This document shows positions 42,401 to 49,311 of a stretch of DNA of 64,000 nucleotides, piece by piece. The notes below the pieces were generated by a model, which saw only the letters and a program-made list of their open reading frames with translations, ran no database searches and was not told where the DNA came from. The stretch is from Petrosia ficiformis (Eukaryota; Porifera; Demospongiae; Haplosclerida; Petrosiidae). Each line of letters begins with the position of its first letter. Within the stretch, counting starts at the first letter, position 1. The translations under genes and the position numbers were made by a program. The DNA lies in assembly GCA_947044365.1 (NCBI GenBank), contig OX345636.1, forward strand, positions 4,546,001 through 4,610,000, in the 5' to 3' direction.

Positions 42401-45090
42401 ATATGAAAATGGTGATGGTGGTGAAAAGATTAGCCATTCCAAATTACATGTACATATAAACTTTTCTGGGAGTAGTCAATGTACATAATTATACATGTAA
42501 CAGTCTTGAATATCAGATTAACTGTTTTTGCAGCTGTGCTATGAAGAAGCCAATCAAAAATTTGATAGGTACAAATGTAGGTGGGTTTTATTTTCAATGA
42601 TTACAACTTTCTTACTGATGTACAGATAATGTATTGAGCTATTCAAGTATTCATACTCTTACATCAGTGCTTTCTCATGGTATTGTACAATGATGCTCAT
42701 TATTTTATTATGAAAACACTATATTACAACACTGATGACCAAACATTATGTACATGTACCACTGATCAATGTTCTGCTGAGGATATTTAGAGTGATTGGA
42801 TTCTAACTTGCAATTAGTACCTGTATATACATGTACATGTACTTAATTCAAATGTATTATGTGAGAGGTGTTTAATTCAGTGGTTAATTCATGTGAGTGG
42901 TTGTTACTCTTGATTAGTGCCAACCAGTGTGAACACTGCACTGATGCAGTCCTACATGTACATGTACATGTACATGTGTATGCCCATAATACATGTATTT
43001 ATTTTAAGAGAAACACAGAGTATGTACAGAAGTACTGGTACACAAGTACATGTATTTATCTCGTGTCTCCTTTGCTGACCTTCTCTCCTTCAGATACAGT
43101 GTCATAAGACAGTTTCACCGGACATCCCTGATAAGCAAAATCTTCCAGTTCATGAAGAAGACTCTGTACAAATATCATATATAAACATCACTATTATAAT
43201 TACTAATTATACAAACCTCTCTTTGTTCCACAGGAGATAAAGTAATCTGCTTGAGTCTAAATTGAACCTACATTGTACATATACACACATACATGTATAC
43301 ATGAAAATCCATGTGCATAGCTTGCCAGCAAAAGGCACAAAACAATTTACAATTTACAATTTACAAACAAACACAACGAACAAGCAGACATACAATGTAC
43401 ATGTACATGTATATGTATAAATAATTTATAAAAATAAATGAATGCACTCACAGTGCAGAACCCTCAGCCACAAGTGATTGAGAAACAAGACAACAATACT
43501 ATAAATTACATTTGTATTTTACTGCGATTATATTATGATTCCATGTACAAGTATATGTGTGCGTATGTGTGCATTATATACAACTTACACTCCAGTCCAT
43601 CTACATACATTGTACATGTACATGCACATGTAATTCCTATTACAATAAAGTGTTAATATCAACAGTTTTGCACATGCACGAAATGAAATAGGTGGAGCTC
43701 AAAAAATAAAGAAAGCTTAGAGCTAGCGATGTTGTAGTAGTCACTACATGTATTTGAATAGTACTTCATTTCAAGATATGATTTGACAATGACAGCCTTC
43801 AAACAAAACAAAACGAGTTGTGTTTTCATGTAAGGGTGAAACGGCAATCGTAAGTTGTAAAAACTTAATCAAAAGGTTTTAGAAAAAGCCTGTCTATTAT
43901 TTTGATCCTTGTATAATTTATGGTCTGTTGATAACTCAATTTGAAGTCAAAATATTGCTACATGTACATTGTAGTTGTCCAGGAATTTTGGTAAAAAACA
44001 TCAGACAACTTTTAATGAGTGTGTAAAATCATGCTTACAATCAAAAATGAAGTGGGCGTATATTATAAGAGAGGTGTGATACATGTACATGTACATGAAC
44101 ATTTTTTGGGATATTGTAAACATGACAGAAAATATGATTACAGTAACCCTCCACTCCGTCTACATGGGCAAAAGTTAATTAAGTAAATAATTTAAAATAC
44201 CATAAAGACTTAGAAATACCCATGCCACAGAAGATTTAAAAGCTACAGTGGCTTAAAATTCAACAGCTGTGACATATAATAATTATTACAACAAATACAT
44301 GTACATGTACAAGTTACAATGTGTATAACATGTTATATATACATGTATGTACGTCTGAATATTATTGTTGCACATGTATGTTATGCAGCTATAAAGAATT
44401 AAAAAAGCTTGTAAAGGAAGAACTCATAATACTATGTGTATGTACATGTATGTGCATGTACATCATGTTTTCCAAAAGCAAATACTCTACATATCCACAT
44501 GTACATGTAGTGATGTACAATGTATATGACTGCATTAATGAAAACTGGTGGATTGGGAGGTTGGAATTTTGCGAGTTGAAAATTTGGGGAGGTTTACATA
44601 AAATTTTTGCGAGTTGACATCCTGAAATTTTGAGAATTGACACTATGGACGAACCCGAGAGGACTACGGCTTGAAGAATGGGACCAGTAAACTACATGTA
44701 CTAGTTATTTCTAACAAAGTAGATTATAAAAAAATTAAAATCTAGTATAGTAGTCTCTAATTAATAATATAATACTATATATATAATATTATATAAAATT
44801 ATATATTACACATTTTTACAATTAACACCTCAGGACAACAAATAAAACTCATTCTCTACCAGATATTCCTCCTTCAAAGATGCTATATAGGTTACTTGAA
44901 GGTTGGAATAACAAACCCAAAACCTGGACACTATACCGTAACTATAATGAATAACGTACACGTATGTATCACAACCAACCACCGTATAGAGAATAATTAT
45001 GTACATTTCTATTGTATAATTCCTGACCTGGGCGAAGTGAGAAGTAAGTGCTATCAGAGAAGTATCACTAACACTTTGTTCTTCCGCCAT
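16235..45090 (-). CDS. RUNDC1: RUN domain-containing protein 1 orthologue, 12 exons over 28.9 kb
   Basis: Exons (descending): 45,090-45,028; 43,267-43,217; 43,163-43,080; 41,609-41,473; 39,341-39,300; 38,793-38,730; 33,830-33,508; 19,895-19,808; 19,048-18,836; 17,909-17,823; 17,065-16,965; 16,349-16,235. All have AG/GT borders and join in phase to 455 codons. Landmarks shared with animal RUNDC1: SLIALTSHFAQ|VQFRLKQ, LLHELEDFAYQGCP, a coiled-coil part in exons 4-7 (VRRLASQVRSMEEYI, MRRTLAVMQIL), LEIAVDRI, and the C-terminal RUN region (SSSFGLPVDG-TLSPKQ, FICQGFN, LSDWIRLL). Vertebrate RUNDC1 is about 610 aa, so exons may be missing and the C terminus is uncertain: the frame ends soon after DLYQSTAFIFIT, and a donor-like GTGAGT there could lead to an unseen exon. 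The role, reported in vertebrates as a p53-related regulator, is inferred only. Introns 6 and 7 house the mobile elements and a nested BEN gene. MFAP1 copy A starts 161 bp upstream on the other strand. Confidence 0.85.
16440..16675. repeat. Tandem repeat, about 58-bp unit
   Basis: Four units share ATGTACATGTACAAATATAT followed by TAATATAGACAAA and a CA-rich spacer. Several open frames span it on both strands only because the unit lacks stops; I do not regard them as genes. Confidence 0.75.
17168..17732. mobile_element. hAT-type MITE with 8-bp target duplication, 565 bp
   Basis: The ends TAGTGTTGTTTTAGTT and its reverse complement (AACTAAAACAACACTA) are flanked by an exact 8-bp duplication, ATTTACAT, at 17,160-17,167 and 17,733-17,740, as expected for hAT transposition. 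A second member, with its own 8-bp duplication, lies at 29,656-29,993. This copy is longer because another element (17,340-17,585) is nested inside it. It lies in RUNDC1 intron 10. Confidence 0.85.
17340..17585. mobile_element. Nested MITE, 246 bp, TIR GTTCACATTCAC
   Basis: The left end GTTCACATTCACGATGTCCT is mirrored by the right end TGAGGTCATGGTGAACGTGA. The element interrupts the hAT-type MITE around it. An inverted-orientation relative lies at 57,651-57,892 in MFAP1 copy B and a decayed one near 42,290-42,480, sharing the interior ATATGAAAATGGTG. Confidence 0.7.
17990..18430. repeat. Purine-rich minisatellite with an internal inversion
   Basis: Roughly 30-bp units such as GAGTGAGATATGGAGAGGTA run along the plus strand. 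At about 18,175-18,245 the strand switches and the units read TCTCACTCATTATCCTTCTA, making a long palindrome centred near 18,174. It is in RUNDC1 intron 9. The minus-strand open frame through it is a repeat artefact. Confidence 0.8.
20075..21300 (+). repeat. Two direct repeats (about 190 bp) around a decayed coding segment
   Basis: The segment near 20,085-20,275 (AAGGCATAACTTCCAAAATT, then AAATTTCCCGCCGCTAAAA) recurs near 21,100-21,290 in the same orientation with about 75-80% similarity. Between them is a 27-bp minisatellite (20,270-20,480; codes SSVTVNAST when in frame), then a Ser/Thr/Pro-rich frame to about 20,870 ending DENDIEWLSTLSKEDL, then a frame (20,870-21,080) with RGISTRGMKLNEMHTI. 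I suspect a degraded transposon gene but cannot name it. Confidence 0.5.
21340..21840 (+). pseudogene. Tc1/mariner transposase fossil (C-terminal half)
   Basis: Broken frames preserve MDNDPKHT (near 21,510), then after a TAG the frame-shifted equivalents of WW-IPPDSPDFNPVENLWHE, the classic second Asp and final Glu region of Tc1 transposases. Several frameshifts and stops make it inactive. It directly precedes the BEL/Pao relic. Confidence 0.7.
21846..23510 (+). pseudogene. BEL/Pao LTR-retrotransposon relic (RNase H to integrase)
   Basis: In order: an RNase H-like strip (LDSTIVLSWLVGNPRRFKTY), a connection region (SGLLRVGGRIKNS), an integrase zinc-binding region ending near 22,587 in a TGA, and the integrase core with the first Asp in TTSVDYAGP, the second in LILSDHGSNF and the final Glu in GGIWEAS (after a frameshift near 22,990). 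AVHLDIVSDLNTDAF and HFLVGRSL are typical of the BEL/Pao group. At least four lesions are present and no LTR pair was found. It lies in RUNDC1 intron 7, antisense to that gene. Confidence 0.85.
23829..24152. repeat. 73-bp tandem repeat, about 4.4 copies
   Basis: TGGATCATGCATTTG starts at 23,855, 23,928, 24,001 and 24,074, exactly 73 bp apart, and the units are nearly identical. It lies just after the BEL/Pao relic and could be derived from its 3' region. Confidence 0.9.
24481..25020 (+). repeat. Dispersed repeat family A, copy A3 (second 5' type)
   Basis: The 3' 180 bp match copies A1 and A2 (CACCCATTAATTGACCG, ending CCCTACGGGCCAT). The 5' part differs from theirs and matches the inverted copy at 55,189-55,720 (GTCTCTACCTTTCTGTGTAC; GACTTCCTCGTGTCTGAAAC). 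Confidence 0.75.
25640..25818. repeat. GATA/TACATGTA array, left flank of Tc1 element 1
   Basis: It alternates GATAGATAGATA with TACATGTACATGT. The same array continues at 27,905-28,128 and, shortly, at 32,679-32,696, on the far sides of the two Tc1 elements. Confidence 0.85.
26061..27077 (+). CDS. Tc1-type DD34E transposase, 338 aa
   Basis: The enzyme cuts and rejoins the element ends at TA sites. The N terminus (about 1-115) has the paired helix-turn-helix of Tc1 transposases. The catalytic triad is Asp157 (WTDECS), Asp241 (QQDNDPKH) and Glu276 (DLNPIENVWG), with 34 residues between the last two. WGGIS at 193-197 and WWRTPPSSP before the Glu are typical. No internal stops and normal length suggest recent activity. 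The start is the first ATG after the left subterminal region. Confidence 0.95.
   Translation: MPRMSIDTRARVIGYWKSGLTVRKIKERLLEQDIVVSVQSLSALIKKYKITSSVADLQTYKPLELFKEIHYKFIDDSLAKESDLTARQLHRKLLDAFPDMHVSISTIKNVRKRLGWICKRTRYCALISEVNQEKRYKWCKEQIDSGDLAFKDVIWTDECSVQLESHRKVVFHKKTKPAPLHGKPKHPLKVHLWGGISCRGATSICIFTGTLTATRYTQLLDQALIPFLSTYYPDGHRYQQDNDPKHTSRWAQAYFENQGINWWRTPPSSPDLNPIENVWGSLKEYLRTYVKPRNLGQLKSGIKEFWKTLTPEKCARYIAHMKKVIPKVIEVQGKASGY
27486..27560 (+). pseudogene. Fossil of a BEN-domain C terminus in Tc1 element 1
   Basis: The 24-codon stretch ending CVTAIDEANRRLNRKKQL before a stop matches the final helix of the BEN protein of element 2 (CTRAIDEACRRLNRK, stop at 30,343). Nothing upstream of it in this element resembles the rest of the domain. 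It is on the same strand as the transposase, whereas in element 2 the BEN gene is opposite. Confidence 0.65.
27905..28128. repeat. GATA/TACATGTA array between the two Tc1 elements
   Basis: About 225 bp of alternating TAGATAGATAAATAGATA and TACATGTACATGT. It looks like the middle part of one array split by two insertions. Confidence 0.85.
28408..29424 (+). CDS. Tc1-type DD34E transposase, 338 aa
   Basis: It has the same length and design as the transposase of element 1 and is clearly homologous: helix-turn-helix N terminus (RRRIVAISKSGYSVQDIQNR), Asp156 (FTDECS), Asp241 (QQDNDPKH) and Glu276 (DLNPIENVWG), 34 residues between the last two. I start at the ATG at 28,408 (MPRVSLETRR), which aligns with the start of the other transposase, rather than at an upstream in-frame ATG at 28,354. 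The frame is intact. About half the residues differ from the neighbour, so the elements diverged long ago. Confidence 0.95.
   Translation: MPRVSLETRRRIVAISKSGYSVQDIQNRLAEENIYTSKVSIYKILRKYQHHGIITDFFRRSHAPKLSSEQLKFIDDSMARNDEITGRQMRELLREKWPSLEVSISTVKRERQNIGWVSTRPKYCQLVREINMEKRFSWCKEQISVKETFDNVIFTDECSVQLDNHGRLCFRKKTEPKKLKPRPKHPIKVHVWGGISKKGATSIVIFTGTLTAIRYCTILDQSLKPFIEKCFPDKNYRFQQDNDPKHCSNYSKNYFLENNINWWRTPPESPDLNPIENVWGSLKYFLRHSHKPKNLDSLIAGILLFWKTLTPEVCSKYISHLNKVMPKVVEVNGAASGY
29656..29993. mobile_element. hAT-type MITE inside Tc1 element 2, 338 bp
   Basis: The ends TAGTGTTGTTTTAGTTT and AAACTAAACCAACACTA are flanked by an exact 8-bp duplication, GTAGAAAC (29,648-29,655 and 29,994-30,001). It belongs to the same family as 17,168-17,732. 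It inserted between the transposase and the BEN gene without touching either. Confidence 0.88.
30343..32420 (-). CDS. BEN-domain protein nested in Tc1 element 2, 8 exons, 441 aa
   Basis: Exons: 32,420-32,240; 32,164-32,111; 32,033-31,969; 31,917-31,870; 31,782-31,738; 31,688-31,635; 31,315-31,262; 31,167-30,343. All donors are GTAAGT or GTGAGT type and all phases join to 442 codons including the stop. Exon 1 gives a small Tudor/SH3-like fold seen at the front of many invertebrate BEN proteins (KDLYLVQFQMDNG, LEAKIVGIG). The middle is Lys-rich then Ser/Glu-rich. The last exon has about five copies of a 14-residue proline repeat (LPSQPPVPNSQSTP) and then the BEN domain (about 355-438: LCANLVRELFTHEEMK, LDPNKMQFVEKTAFQLFP, CTRAIDEACRRLNRK). 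BEN domains bind DNA and act in chromatin and transcription. Exons 2 and 3 are a tandem duplication (GDKKTLVQKEKK and GDEKTAVQEEKN). The first codon lies 60 bp inside the right subterminal region, so its promoter must be in the element end. Confidence 0.85.
33900..34140. repeat. Short tandem units around CAGCCACAATGGCTTAGAAA
   Basis: Four or five degenerate units of about 25-45 bp. The palindromic core AGCCACAATGGCT recurs. It is in RUNDC1 intron 6, just upstream of the hAT-related zinc-finger relic. Confidence 0.7.
34198..34700 (+). pseudogene. TTF-type zinc-finger fragment (ZNF862/hAT-like)
   Basis: A 164-codon frame starts MARQTTLFGD and has YYKLCRKWPKLPRSGAPIWP with RLESVTRHYESKMH, which matches the N-terminal TTF-type zinc finger of ZNF862-like, hAT-derived proteins. 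After a frameshift the sequence continues as YEPLMKLLSLLGLPHL and then dissolves in stops. No hAT catalytic or dimerisation domain follows. It is a transposon remnant in intron 6 of RUNDC1. Confidence 0.65.
34985..35250 (+). pseudogene. Reverse transcriptase fragment (YADD)
   Basis: An 89-codon frame contains SREGTTQGDSFAMAMYIFG and IWYADDASAAGSLSDLL, the fingers/palm motifs including the YADD catalytic box of a LINE-like reverse transcriptase. Nothing else of the element is intact. Adjacent frames (SPDILDVAGSLQLCVGQEGG at 34,870) are probably its upstream part. Confidence 0.75.
35660..37196 (+). mobile_element. hAT element with 8-bp target duplication, 1,537 bp
   Basis: The ends TAGGGATGGGCGATT and AATCGCCCATCCCTA are perfect inverted repeats flanked by an exact 8-bp duplication, GTATCAGA (35,652-35,659 and 37,197-37,204). 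It carries a truncated ZBED-type transposase. The complete target duplication indicates a fairly recent jump, which must have used a transposase made elsewhere because its own gene is interrupted. Confidence 0.95.
35833..37128 (+). pseudogene. ZBED-type hAT transposase, nonsense and C-terminal truncation
   Basis: The frame runs 367 codons to a TAG at 36,934-36,936 and then continues in the same frame (MPTDAEFAVLETLTDVLKPL) to 37,128. A BED zinc finger uses Cys44, Cys47, His64 and His68/69. The catalytic region shows MTTDSGANIVAAF and CFGHNLDLAIKKGL. The C-terminal hAT dimerisation domain is absent and the 3' TIR follows at once. The stop plus truncation make it non-autonomous. Confidence 0.88.
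37500..38010 (+). pseudogene. Second Tc1 transposase fossil
   Basis: PRPKHPLKLHIWGGISSRGA, then MQDNDTKHTS and, after a frameshift, WWKTPPESPDLNPIENV, match the catalytic half of the transposases at 26,061 and 28,408. The last part (ESDTQSHRG-like, after stops) reaches about 38,010. The CG-rich stretch at 37,263-37,345 may be its left subterminal region. It is in RUNDC1 intron 6. Confidence 0.75.
39760..41170. repeat. Dense TACATG palindromic repeats with a 105-bp tandem
   Basis: Runs such as ACATGTACATGTACATGT recur every 50-100 bp. At about 40,649-40,930 a unit of roughly 105 bp (TGGTAGTCTGAGTAGCATTT; GTTACTAACATGTACT; GTTAATGGGGCTAAGTACAT) is repeated twice and a bit. All of it is intronic in RUNDC1. 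The numerous small open frames here are repeat artefacts. Confidence 0.8.
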
Positions 45091-45251
45091 ACCAGACACA
45101 AATTAGGAAGTTCTAGCCTGTGTATGACTGTAAGTGTGTGTGACTGTGTGACTGTGTGTGCGTATGCGTGTGCCAAATGAAACCACACCTACAATTAATC
45201 ATTTTTTAAACCACGCCCTCAACATGCTTAGAGTCTTACACTGAGTTGAAG
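45091..45251. promoter_or_regulatory. Likely bidirectional promoter, RUNDC1 / MFAP1 copy A
   Basis: Only 161 bp separate the start codon of RUNDC1 (minus) from that of MFAP1 copy A (plus). There is no TATA box at a convincing position. The stretch contains GTGTGTGACTGTGTGACTGT and an inverted CCACACC/GGGCGTGG-type pair. Shared initiation is inferred from distance alone. Confidence 0.5.
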
Positions 45252-47280
45252 ATGGAGAGACCATTGGATCGTAATCACACTGTTCAGTCCACTGCTGGAG
45301 CTATTCCTGTCAGAAATGAGAAAGGTGTGTATGTATAGTTAATTATGTACTGTATGTCGGTGTTTATAAATGTATGTAATCAGTCAGTGATTTTGATTTG
45401 TTTTGAAGCATGGGCCAAATTGACTCCAAAGATGGTTTAGTCTGGCTAGCACAAACCCTCCTATACTTCAAAAAGAAGGGTCTGGAGAACTGTAATAGAC
45501 AAGTAGTTTCGTTGGAATATAAGGTAACCATACAAATTCAACCATAACTTGATAATAAGATGCACACACACGTCGTGAAATAATTGTAATTACTGCCTGT
45601 ACATATAAGTTGCCTGGCATGCGGCGTAGAGACTATACCTAAATACAGGAAGGTTTTGTGAGATGGAGATGTTGTGATGTTTTTTAAAGGACTTCTCTAT
45701 CCAAAGACCGCAAAGCACCAACACTGAAGGTTTTATCAACAACAAACTATTGACCTTGAAGCAGTACCATTTTAATCTAATCAAAAGTCTTCGAAAGAAT
45801 TCTGTACCAGGCACTTTTCCCAAACCCTGTTGGAAGACACACAAACACATCTTTCCTTTTTTAAAATATTCACATAATCCTACATGTACAGTGTAGCTCT
45901 CTTTACACCAGTCTTAGAGGCCTCTGAACAGAAAAAACTTCCAGCTCTGTGCAATCTGTTCACAAATATTCCTCTCCATCGTTGTGTGTTTTTCATGTGG
46001 TTGTGAGTGTGTTGAGGTAATGCAATGTCAAATGCACATGCCTGTAACCACATGTCCACTATTACGGTAGTAGTTTTTAGCTAACACTGTCGTGATAGTA
46101 ACACTATTGATAACAAGTCATGCTATCACCCAACCCTAATATAATAAGCTCAAGTAATGTACATGTATATATGCTTCATTGCTTACAAGTTGGTATAATT
46201 AATTTACAGTATTGTGTGCGTCTGTGTGTGCTTGTGTATGTATGTGTCATGGGTATGTGTGTGTGAAATACATGTACATGTATATAACCAGTTTCATGTA
46301 TTATTTCTATCAGGTGAATTTCGTATGGAGAAGGTAAAGGTTACCAGATATATGCCAGAAAGGCACAGTGTGTAAATATTACAGTGGGCGTGGTAGTGAA
46401 GATTTGAAGGGAGAAATTTAGCTTCAATTAAATATCTTCAGCTAACATGAACTTTCCATTAAATTTAATTGATTCTATTAATAGTCTTCAGATAGAGAAA
46501 GAGAAATTAGAGAATATTCATGACATGACAGAGGAGGAAAGGAGATCATGGCTACGTCTAAATCCTCGTCACGTAACAATTCAAAAGATAAAAGGAAAAT
46601 ACAAATTCTTACAGAAATATTATCATAGAGGTGTATTTTATATGGTATGAAGTTTAATGTTAATACATGTATACACTGTACATGTGTAGATATCTCTACC
46701 TTTAAAATGCCAAAATATTATCATGCTTATGAGAGTGGGCAATTATGATCAAACAAGTGAATTGAGGTCAAATATCCTGTATAGCAAAAACTTCACTGAA
46801 ACTAAAGTACACATGTACAATGTACGTGCACTATCATGATTTCACTTTTATTAAATTTTTAAGTAGTATAATGCATACATTCTTGACTACCTGTTGTGCA
46901 ACTTTTGACCCAGCATATTGTTATATATAGTTTGTGTAGGATGAGCATTTAAATTACACCATTTTAATAACAGATTGCTCCTATTTTAATGGGCATCTCA
47001 AAATGAAATTTTCGCAACTATTGAAATTGGAAGAGCCGTAACGTACATGTACATGTAGCAAGTCACTTTCCAAAACCAATACACCAGCATGTACAACATG
47101 TACATGCACATGTACATGTACAACTGTACCATGCATGTACATACAGTTGATGATGTCTACAGTGCATACATGTACATGTGTACATGTATTTTTTAAAATA
47201 CAATTTGACCCTTTTTCATTTGCTCAGAATGTTGTTACAATTTATAGTAATGATTGGTTAAATAGAAACTGCCAATAAAT

Positions 47281-47440
47281 ATGTACACTCTATGTACTCT
47301 CGATGTACACTCTATGTATTCCCTATGTACTCTCTATGTACTCTCTATGTACTCTCTATGTACACTCTATGTACATGTACTCTCTATGTACACTCTATGT
47401 ACTCTCTATGTACACTCTATGTATTCTCTATGTGTCCATT
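47281..47440. repeat. Minisatellite TACTCTCTATG, first array
   Basis: About 13 units of 11-13 bp abut the acceptor of an MFAP1 exon fragment at 47,449. It is one of three such arrays in the window. Confidence 0.9.
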
Positions 47441-48042
47441 TATTACAGGATGAGGAAGAAGTCAAGATAGTAGATGTACATGTAAGGTTCATCCTTATGA
47501 GGGTGGGCAATTATGATCAAGCAAGTGAATTGGGGTCAAATTGTAATAAAACGTTTTATTCCTGTATAGCACAAAATTCACTGGAAACTGGAGTACACGT
47601 GTACATGCAATATCATGATTTCACTTTTATTATTATTTTGTAAGTAGTGTAATGCGTACTTTCTTGACTACCAGTTGTGTAGGATGAGCATTTAAATTAC
47701 ACCGCAATAACACATTGCTCCTACATGTACATGTACATGTATTTTAATGGGCATTTTTCTAATTGAATTTTTCACAACTATTGCAACCGTAACTTACATG
47801 TACATGTAGCAAGTCACTTTCCAAGACCAATAGACCAGCATGTACAACATGTACATGTACATGTACATTGTAGTTGTACAACTGTACATGTACATACAGT
47901 TGATGATGTTTACAGTGCATACATGTACATGTGTATTTTTAAAAATACAATTTTAAAATTTGACCCTTTTTCATTTGCTCAGAATGTTGTTACTATTTAT
48001 AGTACTGATTGGTTAAATAGAAACTGCTAATAAATGAATTGA

Positions 48043-48652
48043 TTCTCTATGTACATGTACTCTCTATGTACTCTCTCTGTACTCTCTATGTACATGTACT
48101 CTCTATGTACTCTCTATGTACATGTACTCTCTATCTATGTACATGTACTCTCTAGTATTCTCTATGTACTCTCTATGTACTCTCTATGTACACTCTATGT
48201 ACTCTCTGTGTACATGTACTCTCTAGTATTCTCTATGTACTCTATATGTACTCTCTATGTACTCTCTATGTACATGTACATGTACTCTCTATGTACTCTC
48301 TATGTACATGTACTCTCTATATGTACTCCTATATGTACCCTATATGTATCCTTTATGTACTCTCTATGTACTCTCTATGTACATGTACTCTCTGTGTACT
48401 CTCTATGTACATGTACTCTCTATGTACATGTACTCTCTCTATGTACTCTCTATGTACTCTCTATGTACTCTCTATGTACATGTACTCTCTATGTACTCTC
48501 TATGTACATGTACTCTCTATATGTACTCCTATATGTACCCTATATGTATCCTCTATGTACTCTCTATGTACTCTCTATGTACATGTACTCTCTATGTACA
48601 TGTACTCTCTCTATGTACTCTCTATGTACTCTCTATGTACTCTCTCTCTGTG
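48043..48652. repeat. Minisatellite TACTCTCTATG, long array
   Basis: About 600 bp of CTCTATGTACT units interspersed with ACATGTACTCTCTATGT. A higher-order block of about 180 bp (TCCTATATGTACCCTATATG is its marker) occurs twice, near 48,310 and 48,505. It ends 12 bp before the acceptor of the exon at 48,665. Long plus-strand frames through it (over 160 codons in all three frames) are artefacts of the unit. Confidence 0.92.
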
Positions 48653-49169
48653 TATTTATTACAGGATGAGGAAAACGAGACCCTGAAATGTAACTTTGCT
48701 GAACCTACACTTGAAGATCATTTTGATAAAACTGTATTACCAAAAGTTATGCAGGTACACTGTACTCCATAATGATACATGTACATATGTACATGTACAA
48801 TATATATGTCAATAAAATTTCACCATACAGTAACAGTAATTACCTTAGTTCTATTGTCAGTAATTACTGTCACATTACTGTGGTGTTGAATTGACAACTA
48901 CACCAACTACACATGTACATGTATATAATATATACATGTACATGTACATGTACATGTACATACATCTACATACACTGTACATGTATATACATAACATACA
49001 TACACATATACACACACACACATACATGTATATGCACATGTACATACATACATACATACTGTGTACATAAATACACATACAAATACACACATACACACAC
49101 ACATATATAAACATACATACCTACATGTACATACATACATATATACACACACACATACAGAAATGTATA

Positions 49170-49311
49170 TACATCATCACTACAAATCTGTCTCGTTATC
49201 AAAAAGCTAGTAAACTGCTAAATAAGATCGAGAGATCACTCAGAGTCTTTAATACATTAACATCATACTGTGAGGCATTGAGGAAACAAAAGATCCCAGC
49301 TCTGAGCTAAA
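49170..49311 (+). other. Orphan coding-like segment
   Basis: An open frame reads LSRYQKASKLLNKIERSLRV then FNTLTSYCEALRKQKIPALS before a stop. Its helical, charged composition looks like real protein rather than chance. I do not recognise the family. A second open piece (HILVAQLKRKGKAGVRRTDI) follows near 49,390. They may be remnants of a gene between the two MFAP1 copies or of an element. Confidence 0.35.

Larger units (their letters stand above)
45252..48754 (+). pseudogene. MFAP1: MFAP1 copy A, rearranged and missing most middle exons
   Basis: MFAP1 is a nuclear component of the spliceosomal B complex. Exons seen: 45,252-45,324 (QSTAGAIPVRNEKG); 46,314-46,375, which starts GEFRMEKVKVTRYMP but then jumps to sequence matching the end of exon 2 of copy B and stops at 46,373; 46,492-46,644 (MTEEERRSWLRLN, KGKYKFLQKYYHRGVFYM); a fragment 47,449-47,475 (DEEEVKIVD); and 48,665-48,754 (FAEPTLEDHFDKTVLPKVMQ). 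The exon 2 deletion has a short AGAAAGG match at its ends. Exons for the acidic centre are absent and no C-terminal exon follows. The 46.68-48.65 kb part is itself a tandem duplication of intron plus minisatellite. As it stands it cannot encode full MFAP1. Confidence 0.82.

Noticed and set aside
48049..48772. Three overlapping plus-strand open frames of 166-206 codons rich in MYSLCTLYVHV
   Set aside because: They arise from the stop-free TACTCTCTATG minisatellite in three different frames. Only the last 30 codons of one frame are real (an MFAP1 exon).
48875..49202. Cysteine-rich looking frames (YVCICMCVY)
   Set aside because: They are products of CA/TACATG simple repeats, not a cysteine-rich peptide gene.
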